From: Amnibacterium setariae | GTDB lineage: Bacteria > Actinomycetota > Actinomycetes > Actinomycetales > Microbacteriaceae | Length of the DNA: 64,000 nt | NCBI RefSeq assembly: GCF_003581425.1 | Contig: NZ_QXTG01000003.1 | Span: forward strand, 248,293 to 312,292 | Direction of reading: 5' to 3' | Part shown: in pieces, positions 29,042 to 37,571 of the stretch | Layout: the number at the start of each line of letters is the position of its first letter | How positions within the stretch are numbered: the stretch's first letter is position 1 | The notes under the pieces: model-generated | What the model was told of the DNA's origin: nothing | What the model saw: only the letters and a program-made list of their open reading frames with translations | The model's database searches: none | Translations under genes and position numbers: made by a program

Positions 29042-30255
29042 GCGTCCTCTTGGATTAGAACGACGTGGGCGGGCCCCGGTGCGGGTACCGCATCGGTCGG
29101 GGCGGAGACGCGGTCGATCTCGTCGACGACCGCGCGCCGGTACCGCGTGGTCGCGTACCGCTCGGCGGCGATCGGCGCCATGGCCGCCGCCGTGCGCGCG
29201 AAGGCGGGCCAGGACACCGCGATCCGGCGCAGGGCGTCCGCGAGGGCGCGGTCGTCGTCCGGACGGACCGCGACCGCGGAGGCGAAGCCGTCAATGGCCT
29301 CGCCGAGCCCGCCGATGCCGCTCACCACCACCGGGCGACCGGCCAGCACCGCCTCGACGGCGATGTTGCCGAAGGGCTCGTCGAGCCGGGAGGGGACCAC
29401 GACGACGTCCGCCGCTGCGATCGAGTCCCACACCGCGGGTTGGAACCCGTGGAAGACGACGCGGTCCTCGAGGCCGAGCTCGGCGACCTGGGCGCGGAGC
29501 CGCCGCTCGTACCACTCGTACCCCGGAAACACGGCGCCGACGATCTCGAGCGACGCGGGCACGCCCGTCGCGACCAGGTCGTGGAGCGCCGCGACCGCGA
29601 CGTCGACGCCTTTCCGCGGTGAGATTCGTCCTACGTAGACGACCCGCAGTCCGCCGTCGAGCTCGCGGCGCGGAGGGACGACCTCGGGCGGCCCGGCGAC
29701 GCCGTTGTAGACGACGGTGGAGCGCGACGCGAGCCGCGGCAGCACCTCGATCAGCCCGTCTCGGCTGAAGGCACTGTTGATGACGAGCCGGTCGGCGAGC
29801 GCGAGCGGCAGCGCGAGGGCGATCCGCAGGACATGCGGCGCCTGGCGTTCGCTCTCGTGCACGTGCACGACCACCGGGATCCGGCGGCGTCGCGCGACGG
29901 CGGTCCAGAGCGGCACCGTGAGCGTCGAGGCGTAGAGCACCTCCGGCCTGATGCGGCGCAGAGCGCGGTCGATGCGCACTGCGGCGACGACGGACCCGAG
30001 GAGGAAGCGGGGGAGGTGCAAGGGGTGCAGGGCGCGCTTGCGCACGGCCGGCGCGTTCAGCACGAGGACCCGTGCGCCGAGCCGGTGCGCCGCGGGGACG
30101 AGCGGGCCGTCTCCGGGCACGGCGAGCACGACCTCCCGCCCTGCTTCGACGAGGCCGGCCAGGGTCTCCAGCATGACGCGGTCCGAGCCGTACAGCTCCG
30201 CGCCGGGATGCGCGATGAGGACCGTGCCCGAGCCCTGCCGCGGCAGGTCACGCAC
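29038..30255 (-). CDS. Family 4 glycosyltransferase
   Basis: A 405-residue GT-B enzyme. TVLIAHPGAELYGSDRVMLE is the acceptor-side loop, VVHVHESERQAPHVLRIALA follows, then LRVVYVGRISPRKGVDVAVA and PSRLDEPFGNIAVEAVLAGR in the donor domain. GTG 30255 overlaps the upstream gene by eight bases, and the stop overlaps the TagD-like gene by four, so three minus-strand genes are tightly coupled. Donor unknown. Confidence 0.87.
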   Translation of the reverse strand: MRDLPRQGSGTVLIAHPGAELYGSDRVMLETLAGLVEAGREVVLAVPGDGPLVPAAHRLGARVLVLNAPAVRKRALHPLHLPRFLLGSVVAAVRIDRALRRIRPEVLYASTLTVPLWTAVARRRRIPVVVHVHESERQAPHVLRIALALPLALADRLVINSAFSRDGLIEVLPRLASRSTVVYNGVAGPPEVVPPRRELDGGLRVVYVGRISPRKGVDVAVAALHDLVATGVPASLEIVGAVFPGYEWYERRLRAQVAELGLEDRVVFHGFQPAVWDSIAAADVVVVPSRLDEPFGNIAVEAVLAGRPVVVSGIGGLGEAIDGFASAVAVRPDDDRALADALRRIAVSWPAFARTAAAMAPIAAERYATTRYRRAVVDEIDRVSAPTDAVPAPGPAHVVLIQEDA

Positions 30256-31486
30256 GCCGTACCTCGACGCTCAGCGGCTGCTCGACCGACCATGCGGAAT
30301 CGGCGCGACGACCGTTGCTGATGCCCCGCGTGCTGTAGCCGCGGGCCAGCTTTGCCGCGAGCCCGGCGTACGCCTCGGTGACGGCGTCCCAGTTGTAGCG
30401 CTTCCGCGCGCGCTCCTGCATGAGCTCACCGATGTCGCGGAACCGGAACGGGTAGCGCTCGACGTCCTCGACGTGACGCGCGAGCTCGCCCGGGCTGGAG
30501 AAGTACGACCCGGCCGACCCGGCGACCTCGCGGTTGAAGACCACGTCCCACCCGACGATCGCGGTCCCCGCACCCATGGCGCGCAGGAGCGAGGGGTTCG
30601 TGCCGCCGACGGAGTGCCCGTGCAGGTAGCTCGCCGCGTGCGCGTAGAGCTGGTCGAGCACGCGCTGGTCCCAGACGCCGCCGAGCAGACGGATGCGGTC
30701 GTCCCGGTGGGCGACCGCGCCGATGGCGTCGGTGTAGCGGGCGGAGTACGGGGCGGAGCCGACAACGACGAGCGGCAGCTTCGCGTCGGAGCGGTGGAAG
30801 CCCTCCACGATCACGTCGACGTGGTTCTCCGGCTCGAAGCGGGCGACGACGAGGTGGAAGCGACCGGGGACGAGCCCGAGCGCCTCGACCGCATCGGTCG
30901 GCGTGTTCCGGAGGACGCGGGTCCCGTAGCTGATGAGCTCGGTCGGGACGTGGAACTCGTCGTCGTAGTAGTCCGCGATGCCCTGCGCGTCGGCGATGAG
31001 TGCGTCCGCCTCGCGGACTGCGAGCTGCTCTGCCATCCGGTAGTAGCGCCGGCCCCACTTGCCCCACTTGTCGCGCTTCCACTCGAGGCCGTCCACGTGG
31101 AGGGCGACGGCCGTGCCGCGGGCGCGGATCATCGGGACGAAGGGCGCGTTCGCGGCGTTGAACACGAACGCGACGTCGTGGCGCCGGGAGGCGGTGAAGT
31201 GGGCGGCCGACAGGGCCGTGTGGCTGAGGGTCTCGAGGCTCTTGGACCGCAGGGCGGGCAGATTCACCAGCCGCATGCCGAGATGCTCCTTCGGCACGTC
31301 CTTGCCGCAGGTCCGGCCGTACACGGTGATCGCGTGGCCCTGCTCGACCAGTCGTTGCCCAATCTCCTCGACGGCGGTCTCGAAGCCGCCGTAGTTGGCG
31401 GGCACGCCGCGCGTGCCGAGCATGGCGATGCGCAGCGGGGCGACGTCCTGACGATGCCGGGGCGGGGCCGACTGAAGCGAGGTCAT
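30248..31486 (-). CDS. DUF1972-type family 4 glycosyltransferase
   Basis: A 412-residue GT-B enzyme. IAMLGTRGVPANYGGFETAV is the hallmark of the DUF1972 N-terminal domain found in rhamnosyltransferases and related enzymes, followed by HVDGLEWKRDKWGKWGRRYY. The donor domain has FHLVVARFEPENHVDVIVEG and GGTNPSLLRAMGAG; the usual second Glu of the E-x7-E motif is not obvious. ATG 31486 follows GAGGA; the frame is open ~46 codons further upstream without support. A role in adding rhamnose is suggested by the rml operon, not shown. Confidence 0.85.
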   Translation of the reverse strand: MTSLQSAPPRHRQDVAPLRIAMLGTRGVPANYGGFETAVEEIGQRLVEQGHAITVYGRTCGKDVPKEHLGMRLVNLPALRSKSLETLSHTALSAAHFTASRRHDVAFVFNAANAPFVPMIRARGTAVALHVDGLEWKRDKWGKWGRRYYRMAEQLAVREADALIADAQGIADYYDDEFHVPTELISYGTRVLRNTPTDAVEALGLVPGRFHLVVARFEPENHVDVIVEGFHRSDAKLPLVVVGSAPYSARYTDAIGAVAHRDDRIRLLGGVWDQRVLDQLYAHAASYLHGHSVGGTNPSLLRAMGAGTAIVGWDVVFNREVAGSAGSYFSSPGELARHVEDVERYPFRFRDIGELMQERARKRYNWDAVTEAYAGLAAKLARGYSTRGISNGRRADSAWSVEQPLSVEVRRA

Positions 31487-31636
31487 GTGGGGGTCCTCGG
31501 ATTCGGGTACGAGGTCCACGCCTGACGCCATGGGCGGTGGCGAGGTGATCGGGTAGGGGAGCATGGCCGTCGACGCCCGCGGACGCCGAGACCCGTCGTG
31601 GACGCCGATGGGTGTCGGGTTCACGAACTGAACACG

Positions 31637-31642
31637 ACCCTA
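31637..31642 (-). promoter_or_regulatory. Candidate -10 box (TAGGGT) for the minus-strand GT4-GT4-tagD unit
   Basis: On the minus strand TAGGGT lies 151 bases before the ATG at 31486, in the gap after the polymerase gene. It equals the hexamer seen before 26696 and 43099. No -35 was recognised. Confidence 0.25.
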
Positions 31643-31684
31643 GGGGTAGGGCCGAGGATCCTGATGTCCCCCGTTCGGGGTCGC

Positions 31685-32980
31685 TCAGCCCGCACTCAGG
31701 GTTCTGGGGCGCTCCTCGACGAGGACGTCGGCCCGGTGGCGGGGGAGCGGCAGGGCGACGGACAGCGCTACGAGCAGCGCCCAGTTCCCCTCGATCAGCA
31801 GCCGGCTCTCCGCGATCGCCTGCGTGAGCAGGGCGGCGAGCAGCAGCAGCGGCAGCACGGCGAGCGGGCGCGCGGTGAGCGCGAGGCGCAGGGCCCGGTA
31901 GACGGCGGATCCGATCACGGCGACCAGTGCGAAGAGCCCGGGGATCCCGAGCTGCATCTGGACGTCGAGGTAGGCGTTGTGCGCCTGCAGGTACTGCACG
32001 CCGTCCCGCACGACGAGGCCGTTGAACGGGTGCACCCAGGGCGCCCAGTAGCTGATCCAGCCCCAGCCGAGGATCGGCTCGTCCTTGACGAGGCCGCCGA
32101 CGAGGCGCCAGATCTCGAGGCGTCCGGTGAAGTCGTCGCCCTTGCCGAGCAGCCGGAGGAAGGGCTCCGAGATCCGGGAGGAGCCGACGCCGACCAGGGC
32201 GACGAACAGCACCGAGGCACCGAGCAGCGCCGCCCGACCCCCTGGCCCGAACCGTCGGAGGCCGGCGATCACGAGCGCGGCGACCACGACGACGCCCCCC
32301 GCGATGATCACCGTCGCGGACCGGCTCAGCACGAGCACGAGGGCGTCGAGCAGGAGGGCGGGCACGAGCAGGCGCACGGCGAGCAGGCGCGCCTGCGCCA
32401 GCGACGCGGTGACGACCGCGGCCAGCAGCGCCTGGAAGCAGAGGAGGTTCGCGTTCGCGGTGAAGCCCTGGATCCGGCCGCCCTGGAAGATGAGGCCGTT
32501 GCTCCAGTAGTAGGCGCCTGGGACGTTCGCGCTGTAGTTCGTCCAGAGCGGCAGGATCTGGCCGCCGGGGGAGAGGGCCACCCCGATCTCGAACAGGACC
32601 GAGATCCCGAGGGTCGCCTGCAGCACGATCGCGAACAGCACGGCCAGCCGGACCGGCGGACGCGCCAGGCAGATCGCGACGCCGACGGTGGCGGTCGCGA
32701 TCTGGATCAGGCAGCCGACGATCGTGAGGGCCGGGTAGTCGGACCACGACGTGGACACGAGGCAGAGCGCGATGAAGGCGGCGATCGGGACCGCCCGCCA
32801 GGAGACCAGCAGCGTCCTGGCCCGGCGCCGCTCCTGCCGCAGCAGCACGACCGCGCCGGCGAGGAGCAGCAGGGAGACGGCGCCGAAGCCCCACCAGCTG
32901 AGGAGGTCGCGCATCCCGTCGCCGTTCCAGAGCGAGAAGAGCGCGACCAGCACGTAGCCGTCCCGCACCCGCCGCCGCAC
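31685..32980 (-). CDS. O-antigen ligase / polymerase family membrane protein, set B1
   Basis: A 431-residue protein with about ten to twelve membrane segments. The family signature is near the C-terminal third: FTGRLEIWRLVGGLVKDEPI then LGWGWISYW, and YLQAHNAYLDVQMQLGIPGL with the conserved His-Asn. It would polymerise or ligate lipid-linked glycan outside the membrane. It starts at the edge of a 117-base divergent gap shared with manA. It could be the first gene of the minus-strand unit continuing to 28589, although ~200 bases separate it from the next gene. Confidence 0.83.
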   Translation of the reverse strand: MRRRVRDGYVLVALFSLWNGDGMRDLLSWWGFGAVSLLLLAGAVVLLRQERRRARTLLVSWRAVPIAAFIALCLVSTSWSDYPALTIVGCLIQIATATVGVAICLARPPVRLAVLFAIVLQATLGISVLFEIGVALSPGGQILPLWTNYSANVPGAYYWSNGLIFQGGRIQGFTANANLLCFQALLAAVVTASLAQARLLAVRLLVPALLLDALVLVLSRSATVIIAGGVVVVAALVIAGLRRFGPGGRAALLGASVLFVALVGVGSSRISEPFLRLLGKGDDFTGRLEIWRLVGGLVKDEPILGWGWISYWAPWVHPFNGLVVRDGVQYLQAHNAYLDVQMQLGIPGLFALVAVIGSAVYRALRLALTARPLAVLPLLLLAALLTQAIAESRLLIEGNWALLVALSVALPLPRHRADVLVEERPRTLSAG

Positions 32981-33097
32981 GCTCCGACCCTACGAGGTGG
33001 GGCCGACCGGTCGGCCGCGAGGGCCGGAAGGAGTCGCGACCGTGACCCATCCGGGACGTTCGGGCACCTCTGCAGGGCACCGCGGTAGGAATGGCGC

Positions 33098-34423
33098 ATG
33101 TTCGTCGGGATCACCAACACGCCACGCGACTACGCCTGGGGCTCGCGCACCGCGATCGCCGAGGTGCTCGGCCGCGAGGCGTCCGGCGGTCCCGAGGCCG
33201 AGCAGTGGCTCGGCGCGCACCCGGGCTGGCCGAGCACCGTCACCGACGCCACCCCGGCGCTCGCCGGGCAGAAGCTCGACGCCGTGCTGGCCGAGCACCC
33301 CGAGCTGCTCGGCGGCCGGCCGCGGCTGCCGTTCCTCATGAAGGTGCTCGCTGCGGACTCGCCGCTCTCGCTGCAGGTGCATCCCGACCCCGAGCAGGCG
33401 CGAGCCGGGTTCGCCCGCGAGCAGGAGGCGGGGGTCCCGCTGGACGCCGAGGAGCGGAACTACAAGGACGACTCGGCGAAGCCCGAGCTGATCCTCGCGC
33501 TCTCGCCGGTGTTCGAGGCGCTCGCCGGCTTCCAGCACGTCAGCCTCGCCCGGATGCTGTTCGCCGAGCTCATCGTTGGGGCGTCGGGCGAGGACCGCGC
33601 GGTGCTCTCCGCGTTCGCCGAGGAGCTGACCGCCGGGCACCCCCAGGAGACCGCCTCGCTCGGCAGCAGCGCGGACGTCACTCAGGAGGGGATGCCCGTC
33701 ACCGGCGACACCGTCCCGCACCACTCCGGCGAGGGCAACGCGCTCGCCGCCGTCGTCGAACGGCTGCTGCGTCGCGGCGACGACGTCGATCGGCTCGTCG
33801 CGGCCGTCACCCGCTCCGCGCCGAACGTCGGCGCGAACTCGAGCTTCTCGCGCGAGTTCGAGACGGTCGCGGCCCTCGCGGAGGCGTATCCCGGCGATCC
33901 CGGCATCGTGATCAGCCTCCTGATGAACCGCGTCTCGCTGCGGCAGGGCCAGGCGCTCGCGCTGACCGCCGGCACGCTGCACGCCTACCTGTCCGGCGTC
34001 GGCATCGAGGTGATGACCGCGAGCGACAACGTGCTGCGCGGCGGTCTGACCCCGAAGCACGTCGACGTCGACGAGCTGCTGCGCGTCGTCCGCTTCGAGG
34101 CGGAGCCGGTGCCGCTGGTGCTGCCCGAGACGCCCGTCGAAGGGGAGACCCTCTGGCGGCCGCAGGGCGACGACTTCGTGCTGGCGCAGATCGGCGTCGG
34201 GGAGGCCGCCGCGGTGCACGGCTACACGCTGACTGGCCCGGAGAGCGTGACGGTCCCGCTCACCGGGCCGGCCGTGGTGCTGCTCCTGACCGGCGGGGTC
34301 GCGGTCTCCGGGACGAAGGACGCGGTCTCGCTCGCGCGCGGCGAGGCCGTCTTCGCGTCCCCGGACGAGGGGGCCCTGACGATCTCCGGCTCGGGGATCG
34401 CCTTCATGGCGACCACGCCCTGA
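33098..34423 (+). CDS. manA: Mannose-6-phosphate isomerase, class I
   Basis: A 441-residue cupin enzyme. TPRDYAWGSRTAIAEVLGRE is the N-terminal family block; LPFLMKVLAADSPLSLQVHP supplies zinc ligands (Gln-x-His); GTLHAYLSGVGIEVMTASDN and VLRGGLTPKHVD carry the remaining ligands and active-site residues. It interconverts fructose-6-phosphate and mannose-6-phosphate, feeding GDP-mannose for glycan synthesis. ATG 33098 follows GGTAGGA with seven bases between. A strong terminator overlaps its stop, so it is probably monocistronic. The later steps (phosphomannomutase, ManC) are not in the window. Confidence 0.94.
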   Translation: MFVGITNTPRDYAWGSRTAIAEVLGREASGGPEAEQWLGAHPGWPSTVTDATPALAGQKLDAVLAEHPELLGGRPRLPFLMKVLAADSPLSLQVHPDPEQARAGFAREQEAGVPLDAEERNYKDDSAKPELILALSPVFEALAGFQHVSLARMLFAELIVGASGEDRAVLSAFAEELTAGHPQETASLGSSADVTQEGMPVTGDTVPHHSGEGNALAAVVERLLRRGDDVDRLVAAVTRSAPNVGANSSFSREFETVAALAEAYPGDPGIVISLLMNRVSLRQGQALALTAGTLHAYLSGVGIEVMTASDNVLRGGLTPKHVDVDELLRVVRFEAEPVPLVLPETPVEGETLWRPQGDDFVLAQIGVGEAAAVHGYTLTGPESVTVPLTGPAVVLLLTGGVAVSGTKDAVSLARGEAVFASPDEGALTISGSGIAFMATTP

Positions 34424-34449
34424 GGCCCCCGAAGTAGGGGGCCTCAGGG
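34418..34449 (+). terminator. Terminator hairpin overlapping the manA stop
   Basis: A perfect 13-base-pair stem, CCCTGAGGCCCCC (34418-34430) and GGGGGCCTCAGGG (34437-34449), with a GAAGTA loop. The manA TGA is inside the left arm. It separates manA from the following operon. Confidence 0.75.
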
Positions 34450-34463
34450 GGGCCCCCCGGTCG

Positions 34464-34495
34464 TACGATCGGGCCACCGCGTCACCCAGCGCGGT
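34464..34495 (+). promoter_or_regulatory. Candidate promoter and 5' hairpin with TCACCCAG loop
   Basis: TACGAT (34464-34469) is a good -10 hexamer. Seven bases later begins a hairpin ACCGCG (34476-34481), loop TCACCCAG (34482-34489), CGCGGT (34490-34495). The gene start is at 34518. The same loop on a different stem occurs at 36121-36140 before wzc. No good -35 is seen. Confidence 0.4.
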
Positions 34496-34517
34496 TCGAC
34501 CCCATTTGGACTCCTCC

Positions 34518-35306
34518 ATGCTCACCGAGCCCGCGGTGGACGTGCGGCGACCCGTCGCACCCGTCCCCGAGACCTATCGCCAGACCGTCGCCCGGCTGCA
34601 GGCCGCGCAGAAGCCGGTCGGCCGCGGCGCGCCTGCGTACTCCGTGCACGTCAACCGCCGGCTCGGCCGGTTCATCGCCGCGGCCGCGTTCCGCTTCGGA
34701 CTGACGCCGAACCAGGTCACCGCGCTGAGCGCGGCGCTCACCTTCGCCGCGATCCTGCTCCTCGCCCTCGTCCCGCCGACCTTCTGGCTCGGGCTCGCGG
34801 TCACCGTGCTGCTCGCCGCCGGCTACGCATTCGACAGCGCGGACGGGCAGGTCGCGCGGCTCCGCGGCGGCGGCTCCGCCGCAGGCGAATGGCTCGACCA
34901 CGTGATCGACGCGGTGAAGACCTCGGCGCTGCACGGGGCGGTGCTCCTGCTCGCCTACCGGTTCCTGGTGCCGGCCGACCAGCGCGCCTGGCTGCTCGTC
35001 CCGATCGGCTTCATGATCGTCGCGGCCGTGTCGTTCGCGGTGTTCCTCCTCAACGACCTCCTCCGCGCGGCCCGCGCCCGCACGACGACCGCGACGGCGA
35101 TCCGGACCGGCAGCACGCCCCTCCGCTCGCTGCTCGGGCTGCCGACGGACTACGGCCTGCTGATCTACGTCTTCCTCCTGCTCGGCGCCCCCGGCGCCTT
35201 CGTCATCGCCTACACGCTCCTCCTCGCGGCCCACACGGGCTACCTGGTCCTGGCCCTGCCGAAGTGGTTCCGGGACATGAAGGCGATCGAGCCGGCGGCC
35301 TCCTGA
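34518..35306 (+). CDS. CDP-alcohol phosphotransferase family membrane protein (copy 1)
   Basis: A 262-residue integral membrane enzyme. The full family motif D-x2-DG-x2-AR-x8-G-x3-D-x3-D is present as DSADGQVAR followed by GEWLDHVID. About five to six membrane segments surround it, preceded by a ~60-residue soluble part ending in FGLTPNQVTALSA. The family transfers a phosphoalcohol from a CDP-alcohol (or accepts an alcohol onto CDP-diacylglycerol). No phospholipid-synthesis neighbours exist; a TagD-like enzyme does, so I infer transfer of a polyol phosphate to a glycan or lipid-linked acceptor. A divergent paralogue lies at 51465-52238. ATG 34518 is preferred to TTG 34506. Confidence 0.85.
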   Translation: MLTEPAVDVRRPVAPVPETYRQTVARLQAAQKPVGRGAPAYSVHVNRRLGRFIAAAAFRFGLTPNQVTALSAALTFAAILLLALVPPTFWLGLAVTVLLAAGYAFDSADGQVARLRGGGSAAGEWLDHVIDAVKTSALHGAVLLLAYRFLVPADQRAWLLVPIGFMIVAAVSFAVFLLNDLLRAARARTTTATAIRTGSTPLRSLLGLPTDYGLLIYVFLLLGAPGAFVIAYTLLLAAHTGYLVLALPKWFRDMKAIEPAAS

Positions 35307-35367
35307 CCTCTCGCCGCCCGCAGCACCCCGTCCCGCTTCTCCCGCCCGACCGTTCGAGGACCCGCCC

Positions 35368-36045
35368 ATGTCCGGACTTCCCACCGCCCGCCGCTCCCGC
35401 TGGACCGCCGCCGCCATCGTCGGCGCGCTCGTCGCCGTCCTGGTCGTCGTCACCGTCGTCGGGCTGCTGACCGCCGGCAGGGTCGCGCCCGCCTCGTCGC
35501 GGACCAGCTCGGCCGCCGCTGCCGCCCCGAGCAGCGTTCCAACGACCTCGCCGACGCCCGGATCCACGCCGACGCCCACGCCGACCTCCACGCCGGCGCC
35601 GAGCCGGACTGCGGCTGCGGTCGCACCGCGGCCGCAGCCCACCCGCACGGCCGCCATCACGGCTTCCGCGCCCGTGCCGATCAAGAAGGCGCTCTCCGCG
35701 GAGGTCGTGAAGACGGAGGCGGTCCAGGGGACCGCCGAGGGACCCGGTGAGATCGCGGGCCCCTCCGTGCGCTTCACGATCCGTCTCAGCAACAGCACGG
35801 GGCGCGCGGTCGACCTGTCCAGCACCGTGGTGAACGCCTACTCGGGGGCCGATGGCGCACCGGCCGTCCAGCTGCGCTCGCCCGGCGGCAGGGCGTTCCC
35901 GACCCGCGTCGCGAACGGCTCGAGCGCGACGGGCGTCTTCGTGTTCAACATCCCGTCGGACGAGCGGTCGAAGGTCGAGGTCACCGTGGACACCGCGGTC
36001 GGCAACCCCGTCATCGCATTCCGAGGCGCCGTCCCGCGCCCCTGA
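35368..36045 (+). CDS. Membrane-anchored protein with Pro/Thr linker and Ig-like C-terminus
   Basis: A 225-residue protein. Residues ~12-36 form one membrane segment (AAAIVGALVAVLVVVTVVGL). Residues ~40-105 are low-complexity Ser/Thr/Pro/Ala (TSPTPGSTPTPTPTSTPAPS). The last ~110 residues look like an extracellular beta-sandwich of the DUF4352-like type: VRFTIRLSNSTGRAVDLSST, a final GVFVFNIPSDERSKVEVTVD. No enzyme motif is seen. It sits between the CDP-alcohol phosphotransferase and wzc, so it may help the export machinery or be a surface protein. Function unknown. Confidence 0.65.
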   Translation: MSGLPTARRSRWTAAAIVGALVAVLVVVTVVGLLTAGRVAPASSRTSSAAAAAPSSVPTTSPTPGSTPTPTPTSTPAPSRTAAAVAPRPQPTRTAAITASAPVPIKKALSAEVVKTEAVQGTAEGPGEIAGPSVRFTIRLSNSTGRAVDLSSTVVNAYSGADGAPAVQLRSPGGRAFPTRVANGSSATGVFVFNIPSDERSKVEVTVDTAVGNPVIAFRGAVPRP

Positions 36046-36120
36046 GCGGGCGCCCTGCCTGCTCGCGTCCCCCGCACGGGGTGTTCCATCCGGTCCACCT
36101 CCGGTGCGACACTGCAGCGT

Positions 36121-36140
36121 CCGTCGTCACCCAGCGACGG
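36121..36140 (+). promoter_or_regulatory. 5' hairpin with TCACCCAG loop before wzc
   Basis: Stem CCGTCG (36121-36126) and CGACGG (36135-36140) with loop TCACCCAG (36127-36134), 48 bases before the wzc start. A promoter-like TTCCAT-18-GACACT (36084-36089, 36108-36113) would start transcription next to it. The loop is identical to that at 34482-34489 while the stem sequence differs but still pairs. Confidence 0.4.
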
Positions 36141-36188
36141 GAGCGTCCACCCACCGCTCGGCGTACCCGCGCCAAGAAAGGTTCGCCC

Positions 36189-37571
36189 GTGAACCTCCGA
36201 GACCACCTCCACGTGCTGCGTCGAGGCCTTCCGCTCGTCATCGCCCTCCCGGTCCTGACGACCGTCGCGGCCGGCGTCGTGAGCGCCGCGCAGGCGCCCG
36301 TCTACCAGGCGACGACGAGCCTCACCGTGTCCGCCGCGACGGCGACGAGCGGGACGGACCTGAACCAGGGCGGCACCTACGTCCAGCAGATCGTCAAGAC
36401 CCTCTCCGACGTGGTCACGAAGCCGATCGTGCTCGACCGCGTGCGCCAGTCGCTCGACCTGCCGCAGTCGGAGTCGCAGCTCGCCGCCTCGATCGTCGCG
36501 ACCGCACCGCTGAACACGACGATCATCGAGATCACGGCCGCGGACTCCTCGCCGCAGCGCGCGGCCGCGATCGCGCAGGAGGCGAGCGACCAGCTCGTCG
36601 ACCTGTCGGCGACGCTCGTCCCCTCCGACGCGGCCGGCAAGGCGACCGTCAAGGTCATCCCGATCCAGCGCGCCGTCGTGCCCTCGTCCCCGGTCAGCCC
36701 GACCGTGTCGAGGAACCTCGCCCTCGCGCTCGTCGCCGGCCTGGCGCTCGGGCTGGGGCTCGCGTACCTGTGGTCCGCCATCGACACGCGGATCCGGTCG
36801 GCGCGCGACGTCGGGGCGATCACCGGCACACCGGTGGTCGGCGAGATCCTCGCGGACCCCAGGGCCGCCGCCCACCCCCTGGTCGTCCAGACGTCGCCGG
36901 GCAGCATCCAGGCCGAGGCGTTCCGCGGCCTCCGGACGAACCTGCAGTTCATCGACTTCGAGAGCGGCACGCAGAGCTTCGTGGTGACCTCGTCGCACCC
37001 CGGCGAGGGGAAGACCACGACCACGGCCAACCTGGCGCTCGCCGCGGCGGACGCCGGTCTCGAGGTCGTCCTGGTCGACGGCGACCTGCGGAAGCCGCGC
37101 GTGCACGCCCTCTTCGGCATCGAAGGCGGCCTCGGCCTCGTCGACGCGGTCATCGGTCGCGCGCCCCTCGACGACGTCCTCCAGCCGTGGAGCGACCGCC
37201 TGCACGTGCTGCCCGCCGGGATGATCCCGCCGAACCCCGCCGAGCTGCTGCAGTCGCGCGCGATGAGCGCGCTGCTCGACGAGCTCCGGGAGCGCTACGA
37301 CCTCGTCGTCATCGACAGCCCGCCCCTGCTGCCCGTCTCGGACGCCGCGGTGCTCGCCCGCCGCACCGGCGGGGCGATCGTCGTCGCCGCCGCCAGGCGG
37401 ACGCGGCGGCAGCACCTCGAGCGCGCGCTGCAGGCCCTCGACCAGGCGGGAGCCGGTGTGCTCGGCGTCGTCGTGACCATGCTCCCCACGAAGGGTCCGG
37501 ATTCCGCGAGCAGGAGCGTGTACGGGTACGGCGAGACGCCGGGCTCGTCCGCGGTGCTCGGCAAGGCATGA
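36189..37571 (+). CDS. Wzc-type polysaccharide co-polymerase and tyrosine kinase
   Basis: A 460-residue membrane protein. Residues 1-205 are the Wzz-like chain-length domain with two membrane segments (LPLVIALPVLTTVAAGVVSA and NLALALVAGLALGLGLAYLW). The cytoplasmic BY-kinase domain has Walker A SHPGEGKTTTTANLALAAAD, Walker A' VVLVDGDLRKPR and Walker B YDLVVIDSPP. The C-terminus ends SVYGYGE, with two tyrosines that could be autophosphorylated. It controls polymer length and export. GTG 36189 is chosen, since AAGAAAGG precedes it; the frame is open earlier. It overlaps the polymerase gene by four bases. The phosphatase at 45344 is the probable counter-enzyme. Confidence 0.92.
   Translation: MNLRDHLHVLRRGLPLVIALPVLTTVAAGVVSAAQAPVYQATTSLTVSAATATSGTDLNQGGTYVQQIVKTLSDVVTKPIVLDRVRQSLDLPQSESQLAASIVATAPLNTTIIEITAADSSPQRAAAIAQEASDQLVDLSATLVPSDAAGKATVKVIPIQRAVVPSSPVSPTVSRNLALALVAGLALGLGLAYLWSAIDTRIRSARDVGAITGTPVVGEILADPRAAAHPLVVQTSPGSIQAEAFRGLRTNLQFIDFESGTQSFVVTSSHPGEGKTTTTANLALAAADAGLEVVLVDGDLRKPRVHALFGIEGGLGLVDAVIGRAPLDDVLQPWSDRLHVLPAGMIPPNPAELLQSRAMSALLDELRERYDLVVIDSPPLLPVSDAAVLARRTGGAIVVAAARRTRRQHLERALQALDQAGAGVLGVVVTMLPTKGPDSASRSVYGYGETPGSSAVLGKA

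Noticed and set aside
30426-33080. An 884-codon minus-strand open frame
   Set aside because: It runs through a polymerase gene and a glycosyltransferase gene in another frame, is Arg/Pro/Ala-rich and has no recognisable motif.
34518-35306. Ordinary phosphatidylglycerol-phosphate or phosphatidylinositol synthase for the CDP-alcohol phosphotransferase
   Set aside because: Not excluded by motif, but the gene sits in a glycan operon, is duplicated in a second glycan operon, and has TagD-like partners, so a membrane-lipid role is less likely.
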